A stretch of 64,000 bases of DNA from Sulfurovum sp. UBA7648 (GTDB lineage Bacteria; Campylobacterota; Campylobacteria; Campylobacterales; Sulfurovaceae), in the NCBI GenBank assembly GCA_002483605.1, contig DLIG01000010.1, forward strand, positions 1 through 64,000. The letters are read 5' to 3'. A program made the translations under genes and the position numbers. Under the pieces are notes generated by a model, which was not told where the DNA came from, did no database searches, and saw nothing but the letters and a program-made list of their open reading frames with translations. This document shows positions 35,266-43,616 of the stretch, piece after piece (within the stretch, counting starts at the first letter, position 1; every line of letters starts with the position of its first letter).

Positions 35266-36053
35266 AAAACCCCTTTGTTAAAAACTGGAAAGCAGTATGT
35301 GCGGTTATCGTGAGAAACAAGATCTGCGCCAATCCCGTATACTTTATTGATCATCTCTGATGTGATCACTTCGTTTGGCTTTCCGTCAGCGATTATTTTC
35401 CCTTTGTTCATTACGACAACACGGCTGGAAACTAGCAGGGCATGATCGGGATAATGTGTGGTTTTAAGGAATGTATATCCATGACTGCCCAGTTCCAAAA
35501 TAAGCTCAAGCAAACGGATCTGGTTGCCGTAATCCAGACCTGAGACCGGCTCATCCATGATAAAAGTATTAACCTCCTGCGTCAATGCACGAGCAATAAG
35601 AACCATCTGTTTTTGGCCCCCGCTTAGTTGCCCAAAAGGCCTGCTGTGAAGATTATCGATGCCGATCTTTGTGAGCGCCTCATAAGCGATCTCGCGGTCA
35701 TGTTTTGACGGAGAAGCAAAAAATCCGAGCTTGGAAACTCTTCCCATCATTACCATCTCAAGCACCGTGTAATTGAAAGGAACATTGTGATATTGCGGGA
35801 TATAGGCTATATGACGGGCTATTTCTCTATGTGAATAATCATTGATCATCTTACCATTGATCAATATCTCACCTTTTTTTGCATGTATGAGCTTGAGTAT
35901 TGACCGTATGAGTGTGCTTTTGCCGCACCCATTCGGTCCTAGCAGGCTTACCACCTCTCCTCGGTGAAGTGAAAAATCAATGCCGTCTAGTACCGTATTT
36001 TTATGGTAAGAAAAATGCAGGCCATTGACTGTTATAATAGGATTTAGTTCCAT
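35262..36053 (-). CDS. FecE/FepC-type ABC transporter ATPase
   Basis: This 263-residue ATPase energises import through the adjacent permease. Walker A is LLGPNGCGKSTLIRS, the signature is LSGGQKQMVLIARAL, Walker B is VNTFIMDEPVSGLD and the switch His is in TTHYP. It overlaps the permease gene by 10 nt and the binding protein by 4 nt. FecCDE-type importers normally move siderophores, heme or cobalamin, but the Haemophilus MolBC transporter shows that this class can also take up molybdate. Confidence 0.95.
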   Translation of the reverse strand: MELNPIITVNGLHFSYHKNTVLDGIDFSLHRGEVVSLLGPNGCGKSTLIRSILKLIHAKKGEILINGKMINDYSHREIARHIAYIPQYHNVPFNYTVLEMVMMGRVSKLGFFASPSKHDREIAYEALTKIGIDNLHSRPFGQLSGGQKQMVLIARALTQEVNTFIMDEPVSGLDYGNQIRLLELILELGSHGYTFLKTTHYPDHALLVSSRVVVMNKGKIIADGKPNEVITSEMINKVYGIGADLVSHDNRTYCFPVFNKGVL

Positions 36054-37063
36054 GCTGCCCTCGCATTTTTAAGTACAATGATAAAAATAGGTATTCCTAT
36101 AAGTGATGTAATTATGCCTAGAGGAATTTCGACGCTAAATGCCAGACGGGATACAGAGTCGGCTAATAGCAAAAATATCGCCCCGACAATAGCCGACAGC
36201 GGCATCAGCAATCTATGCGACGGCCCGACTGCCATGCGGATGATATGGGGAATAATGAGCCCTACCCACCCTATCATTCCTGCCATGACTACAGACAGTG
36301 AACTTGTAAGTGTAGCTAAGACGATCGCTACGGCTCTCACCATGGCAACATTGATCCCCAATGCTTTTGCCTCTTCATCTCCTAGGCTAAGAATATCAAA
36401 ATATTTACCCATCATGATCATTCCAAATATACCAAGCAGCATAGGGATAGAAACCAGCAGCACTCCGTGCAGATCAGCCATGGTAAGGCTCCCCATGAGC
36501 CAGTAAACGATCGCAGGGAGGGTGCTGTAAGGATCGGCTACGTATTTTACAACTGAGAGCAGCGCAGTAAACAGCGAGCCGCTTATAACACCGCCAAGGA
36601 CCAGCATAATGGTTGAGCGGGAATTGGTAACCATGGAACCTATCAGAACGGCTAAACCCACGGCAATAAAACCGAATATAAATGCCAATATTTGAACGAT
36701 ATACCACTGCTCACTGATAAGCATCCCAAGTGCTGCACCAAATGCTGCACCTGCTAAAACTCCTAAAATCCCGGGAGAGACCAAAGGGTTTACAAACATT
36801 GCTTGAAATGCCGCTCCGCTTGATGCCAATGATGCGCCAATAAGAATTGCTAACAAAATGCGTGGAAGGCGTATTTGTAAAATGATATTGTCCAGCAGCG
36901 CATATGTATCATTTACACTGCCGCCGAAAAGTTTAAAATCGATATATCCCATTAAGGTGACAAAATCGATCGGATACTGCCCTAAAAGAACAGAGACTAA
37001 AGCAATCATTATTAATGCCGTCATTGAGGCAGATAGCAAGGTGATTGTTTTGATTTGAGTCAT
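36044..37063 (-). CDS. FecCD-type ABC transporter permease
   Basis: The 339-residue inner-membrane permease has about ten transmembrane helices. Family signatures are LRLPRILLAILIGASLASSG, FQAMFVNPLVSPGILGV, and the C-terminal coupling region MAGMIGWVGLIIPHIIRMAVGP. AAGGGAC precedes the ATG. It lies directly behind TonB receptor 1 (9-nt gap) and overlaps the ATPase. It is the only FecCD-type permease in the locus, so several binding proteins may share it. Confidence 0.95.
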   Translation of the reverse strand: MTQIKTITLLSASMTALIMIALVSVLLGQYPIDFVTLMGYIDFKLFGGSVNDTYALLDNIILQIRLPRILLAILIGASLASSGAAFQAMFVNPLVSPGILGVLAGAAFGAALGMLISEQWYIVQILAFIFGFIAVGLAVLIGSMVTNSRSTIMLVLGGVISGSLFTALLSVVKYVADPYSTLPAIVYWLMGSLTMADLHGVLLVSIPMLLGIFGMIMMGKYFDILSLGDEEAKALGINVAMVRAVAIVLATLTSSLSVVMAGMIGWVGLIIPHIIRMAVGPSHRLLMPLSAIVGAIFLLLADSVSRLAFSVEIPLGIITSLIGIPIFIIVLKNARAAWN

Positions 37064-37071
37064 CTTGTCCC

Positions 37072-39300
37072 TTAAAATCTCAGATTAATACTGCCGTACA
37101 CGCCGAGCGGAGCACCTGTTTGGTATGTGCTTGCTGTTCCGTATGCTGCCAAGAAATTATCAGCAGCATTGATGGTTGCGATGTATTCTTGGTTTGCAAG
37201 GTTGGTTGCGGTAAGTCTGAATATCGCATCTTTGGAACCTATGAAATTATCCATATAGTATGAAATATCAAAATCCACCAATGTGTAACCGTCTATTTTT
37301 TGAGTATTTGCGACATCTCCCCATCTGCTTGAACTGTAACGTATGCTTGGAGTAAGCGTCCAGTCTCCTATATGGTAAGAGACTGCTGCTTTTGCCAAGT
37401 ATCTAGGGGCATCAGGAAGCTGATTGCCATCCGTTTCAACTGGCGTGGATCCCGGACCCGTAAAATCTTGCGTGAAATTAAATCTATTATAAGATAAACC
37501 TACCAAGAAATCTAAATCATCGGCGATTTCGCCGTATGCGGATATTTCAGCCCCGTACCCAAGAGCATCACCTATATTGGCCGGATAGTTCACTTTTAGA
37601 TCAGGATCAAAAATATTTGCCTGTTTGTTTTTAACAAACGAGACAAAAAGATTCGGATTAATCGTGATGTTCCCTACTTTTGTTTTGATACCAACGTCTA
37701 TATTGTCTGAGAGTTCAAGATCAAGGGTGTCCCATAATTGCCGCAAGGTGACATCTTGATCCACAAACGTTTTACGGCCCGATACGTAGGTCGGGAAAAG
37801 ATTCACGTCAAACCCGTATGTACGCGAATAGTCAATATACCCAGTGGTTACCGGATCAAATTCATATCCAAGATAAAGCGACGGGATAAATGTATGAAAT
37901 GTTTTTGCATCAACGCTTGCCCAAGTATCTACAGAGGTTGTGGCGATAGCATCATCATAATCAGGATTTGCTGCTCCTGTTTGGTTGCCGTTCGTATGGC
38001 TTTGAAGAGAACCTAGTCTAAACGATTGATACTGCAATCCGGCTGCATAATTAAAATTGCCTATTTTACCGCTCAGTTGTGCAAAAGGGGCTTGCAGAAT
38101 ATGATAATCATTGTCTGCTAAAATAGCATAGCCGTCATAGACCAGCTGCCCGCCAACTACTTTATATTTTACCTGATCGCTTGGAGGCCCAGGAGGTAAT
38201 TGTTTGTGATACCAATATCCGATCTTGGATTTAAGCGCCTCTGAAAAAGCATGATCATATTCGAGTGTTGCGCCGTAAAGATCGTGGTCTATGCGCCAAT
38301 TCATAACACGCTGTTTTGCTGCGTTTGAAAACCAGTAGTCGCCTTCGTCGTTTTTGTAGTAAGGTTTTAGAGTAATTATATCACTCGATGTCGGTTTGTA
38401 TTCTAATTTACCCATTAATGCTGTTGTATCAAAGCTTTGTTTATTCCAGTCAAAATAATTTACGTCATTGTCTGCAGTCGGATGAATCGTTGCAAAATCT
38501 TTTTTGAAATATGTATCTAGATCTTTTGCTTCGTCATATGAGAGGTTATAATAGTTGTGGTGGTCATCGGAATTGTAAATAGCAAAAAGCTGAGCATTAA
38601 ATTTATCGTTAGGCTTATAATCCAGGCCCAACATTCCGTTCATTCGCTCCAAATCCCCCTCGCCTTTATTTTTATCATTTGCCAGATAAGAGAATGAACC
38701 AAACGCACTCACATCACCCATCTTGCCTGAGTCTAAACGCGCAAAGGTGCGCTTGAAGCTGTCACTTCCAAAACCTTGAGAAAACGTAACGTCAAAAGTT
38801 TGGCTAGGAGCCAAAAGATTGATATCCACCTTGCCGATCAAACTGGAAAAGCCAAGGTTTTTATTTGTAGGTATATATCCTTTAAACAGGTCTATTGAGG
38901 CGACGTTTTCCATGTCTACCATCTCTTTGCCGCCTCCCGGGTTGCTGGAGATCGGCATACCGTCTATCATAAATACACCGCCCGGCCCTGATTGCGACTT
39001 GCCCCGTATTCGAATGGGGTCATGATAAGACGGCTCGTTTGATCCGGCCTGGTCAACAGGGGTAAAGTTAACAGACGGCGAGTACTGTATAACAGTATAA
39101 GGGTTCATATTTGCTTGCGTACCTAGCGTCTCTATGCTTTTAGGCGTAAATTTTTGTTTACTCTCTGTCATATTGGAATCACCTATAAATTGGCCTCCTG
39201 TACTAAATGAATCGACTACAGCGATTTCTCCAAGCTCAACAGTGTTGGCAAAGAGTATTGTCGAAGCAGCGATAGACATCATTGGTATAAAAAATTTCAT
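37072..39300 (-). CDS. TonB-dependent outer-membrane receptor 1
   Basis: The 742-residue receptor has a signal peptide (KFFIPMMSIAASTILFA), a TonB-box-like EIAVVDS, a plug with NPYTVIQYSPSVNF and GGVFMIDGMPISSNPGG, and a barrel ending in INLRF. The loop motif KIGYWYHKQLPPGPPS is shared with receptor 2. It shares one nucleotide with the preceding binding protein stop codon and is followed by the ABC permease, giving a complete outer-to-inner membrane import route in one operon. Confidence 0.95.
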   Translation of the reverse strand: MKFFIPMMSIAASTILFANTVELGEIAVVDSFSTGGQFIGDSNMTESKQKFTPKSIETLGTQANMNPYTVIQYSPSVNFTPVDQAGSNEPSYHDPIRIRGKSQSGPGGVFMIDGMPISSNPGGGKEMVDMENVASIDLFKGYIPTNKNLGFSSLIGKVDINLLAPSQTFDVTFSQGFGSDSFKRTFARLDSGKMGDVSAFGSFSYLANDKNKGEGDLERMNGMLGLDYKPNDKFNAQLFAIYNSDDHHNYYNLSYDEAKDLDTYFKKDFATIHPTADNDVNYFDWNKQSFDTTALMGKLEYKPTSSDIITLKPYYKNDEGDYWFSNAAKQRVMNWRIDHDLYGATLEYDHAFSEALKSKIGYWYHKQLPPGPPSDQVKYKVVGGQLVYDGYAILADNDYHILQAPFAQLSGKIGNFNYAAGLQYQSFRLGSLQSHTNGNQTGAANPDYDDAIATTSVDTWASVDAKTFHTFIPSLYLGYEFDPVTTGYIDYSRTYGFDVNLFPTYVSGRKTFVDQDVTLRQLWDTLDLELSDNIDVGIKTKVGNITINPNLFVSFVKNKQANIFDPDLKVNYPANIGDALGYGAEISAYGEIADDLDFLVGLSYNRFNFTQDFTGPGSTPVETDGNQLPDAPRYLAKAAVSYHIGDWTLTPSIRYSSSRWGDVANTQKIDGYTLVDFDISYYMDNFIGSKDAIFRLTATNLANQEYIATINAADNFLAAYGTASTYQTGAPLGVYGSINLRF

Positions 39301-40322
39301 TATTTAACTCCTAGTAAATTTTTGGTTTGTTGATCTGTTAATTTGACATGTAAAAAGAGGTCATAAAACTCTTTTGTACGTTTGTTTAGGTCTATTTTGT
39401 ATGTTTGCGGATGCAGTTTATTAGCAAGCCATTGTATGCCAAGCACTCTCATAAATGACGGCGGACGATCTATCCAGTTAAATGGCTGCACCGGAACTAA
39501 ATAGATGCGGCCGTTTTTGACGGCTTTTAGGTTTTTCCACATAGGATCGTCTTTTAAATCATTATAAACTACATCCGTTTGTACAAAAATAACATCAGGG
39601 TTGTATTGCAGCAGAGTTTCAAAAGAGATCTTTTCAAGCCCCAAAAGCTCTTTTTGGCGGCATTTGTGCACATTGACACCGCCCGCAAAGTTTATCGCTT
39701 CGACATGGAATGACTGATCACATTCGGTAGATAGTCCATCTAGGCCTTCGGCGTAGTAATATTTTGTCGGTTTTGTTTTTGAAACATTTGCTTTGACCTC
39801 ATTAATTATATTTTGTGAATATTTTGCCAGCGTTTCGCCTCTTTTGCTCTCTCCTATAGCATCTCCGGCAATCCTGAATGCTAAAGGCATGTCTGTAACT
39901 TCACGAAATGGGATCATCAAAGCAGGAGTATTTATCTTTTTTAGCTCTTTTTTGATGGACTGTACCATCATGTCGTCTTGCCATACCAATATAAGCTCGG
40001 GTTTGTGTTTCATGAGAGTTTCCAGGTTGATGCCCTGCCCTCCGCCGTGAAACGAGCCAATAACAGGCAATGAGAGAAATTTTTTATCCAATAATTGAGT
40101 GTCAGCCCCGTTTTGAGCATTTTTGACCTTAAAATTTAAGCCTATCATTTTGTCAGGATTTAGAGCGTAGATCAGGTAGTTTGTCGGCGGAGATGCGCCA
40201 AAAACTCTATTTATATTGTCCGGCAATATGATCTTTTTGCCCTCCATGCCAATGATAGTTTTGGCATCAAGCGTTAAACACAGCAAGAATGCCGCAAGCA
40301 TAATACGTAATGTTATATTCAT
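39300..40322 (-). CDS. FecB-like periplasmic binding protein, EGxDG-TEC subfamily
   Basis: The 340-residue protein has a signal peptide (RIMLAAFLLCLTLDA) and the same fold as the binding protein at 34291. YYYAEGLDGLSTECDQSFH, AGGVNVHKCR and RPPSFMRVLGIQWLA are conserved between the two. The paired Cys may form a disulfide near the ligand cleft. Its gene precedes TonB receptor 1 and follows tonB by 8 nt. Two nearly equivalent binding proteins for one permease suggest different ligand forms or affinities. Confidence 0.87.
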   Translation of the reverse strand: MNITLRIMLAAFLLCLTLDAKTIIGMEGKKIILPDNINRVFGASPPTNYLIYALNPDKMIGLNFKVKNAQNGADTQLLDKKFLSLPVIGSFHGGGQGINLETLMKHKPELILVWQDDMMVQSIKKELKKINTPALMIPFREVTDMPLAFRIAGDAIGESKRGETLAKYSQNIINEVKANVSKTKPTKYYYAEGLDGLSTECDQSFHVEAINFAGGVNVHKCRQKELLGLEKISFETLLQYNPDVIFVQTDVVYNDLKDDPMWKNLKAVKNGRIYLVPVQPFNWIDRPPSFMRVLGIQWLANKLHPQTYKIDLNKRTKEFYDLFLHVKLTDQQTKNLLGVK

Positions 40323-40330
40323 GTTGTTCC

Positions 40331-41089
40331 TTATGATTTTTTTAATGAGAATGCGATCGGGATACTCAATTCAAAGGTCTTTCCGAGTGCCGGGTATTGA
40401 CCACTGAGGCTGAGAATCGTTTGCATCGCTTTTTGATCTAAAATATTGCTGCCGCTAGTTGATTGAATTTTGACGGTTTCAACGGTGCCGTCGTGTTTTA
40501 GTATAAAAAAAACCAAGACCACTCCTTCGAGCTTCAATTTACGGGCTATAGCAGGATAAGTAATAGCATTTTCGATCATTGCCCTGATTTGGCCCAGTGT
40601 CGCGCCGCCGACCTCATTGCTAGAATGGGGATTTCTATGCAATTCGTTTTTTACTTCAGAAGAAACATTCAAATGAGGGGAGAGGGTAGAATGCGAAGCC
40701 AAAGGCGCGGCAACGGGTGTGGTTAGAGGGGTAGGCCCCTCAGAAGATGCTATTGGGGATTTTAACGGCATCTTCTGAAGAGTCGTTTTCTTGATCGGTT
40801 TTAAAGGTTTATTTTGTAGTTGTGGTTGTATCGACTGTTTCACAATATTTTTTTGCATTTGCACTTCATGGCGTATATCTCCGGCATTAGGCGCAAACTC
40901 AGTTAGCGAGATAGAGATTTTTGTTTCAGATTTCGGCAGGGGTATTGCATGAGTAGAGCTCAAGTAGAGTATGGATGCTGCTAGTATCGCATAGATAGCC
41001 AAAGATGCTATAAATGATTTGATATTTCTTGATAGCGAGTCGTCACGATATATTTTTTTCAATATAACGGTAGGGTTTAAAAAAATCAT
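40331..41089 (-). CDS. tonB: Energy transducer TonB
   Basis: TonB couples inner-membrane proton motive force to outer-membrane receptors. I chose ATG 41089 because it overlaps the globin2 stop codon (ATGA) and puts the single transmembrane anchor (SFIASLAIYAILAASILYL) at about residue 30; longer in-frame starts lie inside the globin gene. A periplasmic linker of about 100 residues follows, then a TonB_C domain (ITYPAIARKLKLEGVVLVFF, VKIQSTSGSNILDQKA). No exbB or exbD is in the window, so these must come from elsewhere. Confidence 0.9.
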   Translation of the reverse strand: MIFLNPTVILKKIYRDDSLSRNIKSFIASLAIYAILAASILYLSSTHAIPLPKSETKISISLTEFAPNAGDIRHEVQMQKNIVKQSIQPQLQNKPLKPIKKTTLQKMPLKSPIASSEGPTPLTTPVAAPLASHSTLSPHLNVSSEVKNELHRNPHSSNEVGGATLGQIRAMIENAITYPAIARKLKLEGVVLVFFILKHDGTVETVKIQSTSGSNILDQKAMQTILSLSGQYPALGKTFELSIPIAFSLKKS

Positions 41090-41640
41090 TCTTTTCCCCA
41101 GATGGATGCATACGGATAGCGTTCGATAGGCATCATTGTGGTACGGCGATTGATCATTCGCATCGATAGCGGCTCTATCCAATTCCAAAACTCTTCTATA
41201 TGTTGGGCCGGCATTTGTAGATCATTGATCGTTTTTTTGTACATCATAAGCCATATTTTGCGCCCTTGTTCGTCAATAGTAAAAGGCAAGTGTCGTTTGC
41301 GCAAAGCAGGGTGTCCATGGACTGGTGTGTAGACTCTGTCGCCGCCTAATGCTTCTACGAAAAAATCGGCAGTTTTTTCTGTAGCAAAGATAAAGGCAAC
41401 ATCATCAGAAGGAAAGAGGTCACCTATGGTGCTTTTACGCAGCAGCAGATGATGATGGTGCACCATATTTCTGATATTTGCTTCGCCCCATTGCTTATAA
41501 AGAGCATTGGTCGGAAACGGTACCGGAGGGTAAACGAAATCTATTTTTGCTTCAGAAATGTGTGATATTTCAGAAGCAGGTTGAAACGGTTTTGTACCGC
41601 AAGCGCTAAATGGTGAGATATTTTGTTCGTTAAAAATCAT
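41086..41640 (-). CDS. Truncated hemoglobin, group II-like, divergent (globin 2)
   Basis: The 184-residue protein is a paralogue of globin 1. Shared features are YPPVPFPTN, the His run HHHH (61-64) in the B helix, GDLFPSDD, VEALGG, HGHPALRKRHLPF with proximal-His candidate H117, and NWIEPLSMRMINRRTTM. It overlaps modC by 11 nt upstream and tonB by 4 nt downstream, so it is translated together with molybdate-transport ATPase and TonB. A role in oxygen/NO protection, redox change of the metal or its ligand, or heme handling is possible; none can be decided here. Confidence 0.85.
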   Translation of the reverse strand: MIFNEQNISPFSACGTKPFQPASEISHISEAKIDFVYPPVPFPTNALYKQWGEANIRNMVHHHHLLLRKSTIGDLFPSDDVAFIFATEKTADFFVEALGGDRVYTPVHGHPALRKRHLPFTIDEQGRKIWLMMYKKTINDLQMPAQHIEEFWNWIEPLSMRMINRRTTMMPIERYPYASIWGKE

Positions 41641-42550
41641 TATTATGCCTTTCGATAGAGCTTGATAGTTGATTCTCGTTTAAAGGAACGACAATAGGAT
41701 TGAACGCTTTAACAGAGATCAGGGCATGTCCGCCGACGCGAAGCTTTTCTCCTTCATCGCGCCCAATAATGGTTTTTACAATAGATGAGCCGACCAAGAG
41801 CGTGGCTATAATGATCGGCGATTCCTCTTCTATCTTGAGCACCTCTCCTATAAGCTGGAGTTTTCCGCTAAAAGTATGGGTTGTGAAAAATTCCATTGGA
41901 GAGCATATATTTTTTATGCGGCCCATTTCTATAGCAGCCAGGCGGTCTGAGAGCTTAACAGTTTCAGCAATATCATGGCTTACAAGCAGTGTTGTTACTC
42001 CCAAAAGATCATGTATCATAGAGAGTCCATCTTGAAGTTTTTGGCGCATTGAGGGATCGAGCGCTGAGAGAGGTTCGTCAAGAAGCAGGATCTTTGGATG
42101 GCGCACCAAAGCCCTAGCTAAAGCAACCCGTTGTTTTTGTCCTCCTGAAAGGGTAGCCGGAAGGCGTTCGCTAAAAGCCGTAAGCTCTGTCATCTCAAGA
42201 AGTGTATCCACATATGCGCGTTGTTTATCATTTTGGGCAGCAAAGAGGAGATTTTGACGTACACTCATTGTGGGGAAAAGAGCATAATCTTGAAAAACAA
42301 ACCCGACACTTCGTTTTTGTGGAGAGACATTGATGCTGCGTTTGCTGTCAAACCATACCTCGCCGTCCACTGCAATATAACCGCTATCTGGAGTATCTAG
42401 TCCTGCTATGAGGCGCATAAGTGTCGTTTTCCCCGCACCCGAAGGGCCAAAAAGAGTGAGAAATTCGCCGCTTTCTACTGTCAGTTCAAAGTTTGCTTGA
42501 ATGATCCCATCACTGGTATCGAGCTGTTTTGTTGCATTGACTATGATCAT
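41630..42550 (-). CDS. modC: Molybdate ABC transporter ATPase ModC
   Basis: The 306-residue ATPase has Walker A FGPSGAGKTTLMRLI, signature LSGGQKQRVALARALV, Walker B ILLLDEPLSALD and switch SHDIAE, followed by a C-terminal TOBE domain (about 230-300) that senses oxyanion. It overlaps modB by 4 nt and globin2 by 11 nt. It could be specific for tungstate, but the neighbouring modA/modB fit a molybdate system. Confidence 0.93.
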   Translation of the reverse strand: MIIVNATKQLDTSDGIIQANFELTVESGEFLTLFGPSGAGKTTLMRLIAGLDTPDSGYIAVDGEVWFDSKRSINVSPQKRSVGFVFQDYALFPTMSVRQNLLFAAQNDKQRAYVDTLLEMTELTAFSERLPATLSGGQKQRVALARALVRHPKILLLDEPLSALDPSMRQKLQDGLSMIHDLLGVTTLLVSHDIAETVKLSDRLAAIEMGRIKNICSPMEFFTTHTFSGKLQLIGEVLKIEEESPIIIATLLVGSSIVKTIIGRDEGEKLRVGGHALISVKAFNPIVVPLNENQLSSSIERHNNDF

Positions 42551-43221
42551 TTAAGCCCCTCAAGAGATTTTTTATTTAGCGTATAGACAAGCAGCAGTAT
42601 TGCAAAGGTGACCACAAAGAGGGTTAGGGCGTATTGGTGCGCCATGGCATAATTGAGTGATTCAACCTCGTCATAGATCGCAATCGATGCGACACGTGTT
42701 TCATCAGGGATGTTCCCTCCGATCATCAAGATTACCCCAAATTCTCCAACTGTGTGTGCAAATGCAAGAACTATCCCAGAAATAAGCCCGTGACGAATAA
42801 TAGGAAGGATGACATACACCATGGTGGAGAGCTTTGATTTGCCAAGGGTGTATGCCGCTTCAAAAATAGACCGCGGTACTTGAGAAAGCGCAGATTGGAT
42901 GGGATGCACCATAAAAGGAAGGCTAAAAAGTATTGAGCCGACCACTAACCCTTCAAAACTAAAAGCCAGCCGTATGCCGTGGTTTGTCAAGAATTCTCCG
43001 ATAAATGATGCCGGACTGAATGCCAAAAGGAGATAAAAACCAAGTACAGAAGGAGGAAGCACAAGAGGCATGGAAACAATCGTCTCTGCTATGCTTTTAA
43101 GCCTTGTTTTGGAAAAGACCAAAAAAGCTGCCAATGGAATGCTTATAAACAAAAGAATAAGCGTTGTAATTGTTGCCAATTTAAACGTCAGCGCCATGGT
43201 TTCTATGAATTCATTTTCCAC
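42547..43221 (-). CDS. modB: Molybdate ABC transporter permease ModB
   Basis: The 224-residue inner-membrane permease has five to six transmembrane helices and the EAA-type coupling loop (FEAAYTLGKSKLSTMVYVILP). The FAHTVGEFGVILMIGGNIP segment is characteristic of ModB. The start is GTG 43221 with AAGGGAA upstream. It overlaps the di-TOBE gene by 11 nt and modC by 4 nt. Confidence 0.94.
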   Translation of the reverse strand: MENEFIETMALTFKLATITTLILLFISIPLAAFLVFSKTRLKSIAETIVSMPLVLPPSVLGFYLLLAFSPASFIGEFLTNHGIRLAFSFEGLVVGSILFSLPFMVHPIQSALSQVPRSIFEAAYTLGKSKLSTMVYVILPIIRHGLISGIVLAFAHTVGEFGVILMIGGNIPDETRVASIAIYDEVESLNYAMAHQYALTLFVVTFAILLLVYTLNKKSLEGLK

Positions 43222-43606
43222 GGTGTTCCCTTCGGAGTGAAATTTCGCTTGGATTTATGATCCAATAAACCTCTTCGTTCAATTTGCAATTAAGCGACTC
43301 AAAAGAAGCGGTAGGGATGAGAGCCGCAATCTGTTCATCTTTATAAAGCAACGTTACGCAAGTTAGGATCTCTCCGTATTCTATTTTGTGTATGCGGGCT
43401 TTGCAGGTATTGGCAGTTGAAATCAAGGGTTCTTTTGAGAGCATCACTTCGCTTTCTTTAAATACCAAGACCACATCCGAGCCGACACTCTCGATAGGTT
43501 TTTCAAGCAAAAGAAGATGTAGTATGTCATCCTCTATGCCTATCTCGAGAAGAGAGAGATGCTGTGTAGATTGGATTGTGAGTATTTGCCCTTTTAATTT
43601 ATTCAC
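43211..43606 (-). CDS. Di-TOBE (Mop-type) molybdate-binding protein
   Basis: The 131 residues form two tandem TOBE/Mop domains of about 65 residues (NKLKGQILTI... and TCKARIHKIEYGEIL...), resembling the C-terminal half of ModE or a molbindin without DNA-binding domain. It would bind molybdate or tungstate in the cytoplasm for storage or sensing. Campylobacter jejuni has a comparable gene at the same place between modA and modB. The start is GTG at 43606. ModE itself, expected to bind the operators, is not in this window. Confidence 0.82.
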   Translation of the reverse strand: MNKLKGQILTIQSTQHLSLLEIGIEDDILHLLLLEKPIESVGSDVVLVFKESEVMLSKEPLISTANTCKARIHKIEYGEILTCVTLLYKDEQIAALIPTASFESLNCKLNEEVYWIINPSEISLRREHRGK

Positions 43607-43616
43607 TGTATTTTCT

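Noticed and set aside
40331..41188. Longer TonB starting at 41188
   Set aside because: The additional 33 residues would lie inside the globin2 gene and place the membrane anchor too far from the N terminus; the ATGA overlap start at 41089 is better.
28676..41640. A siderophore biosynthesis cluster
   Set aside because: No NRPS, NIS synthetase, isochorismate or nicotianamine-synthase-like gene is present; only transport genes and a few tailoring enzymes.
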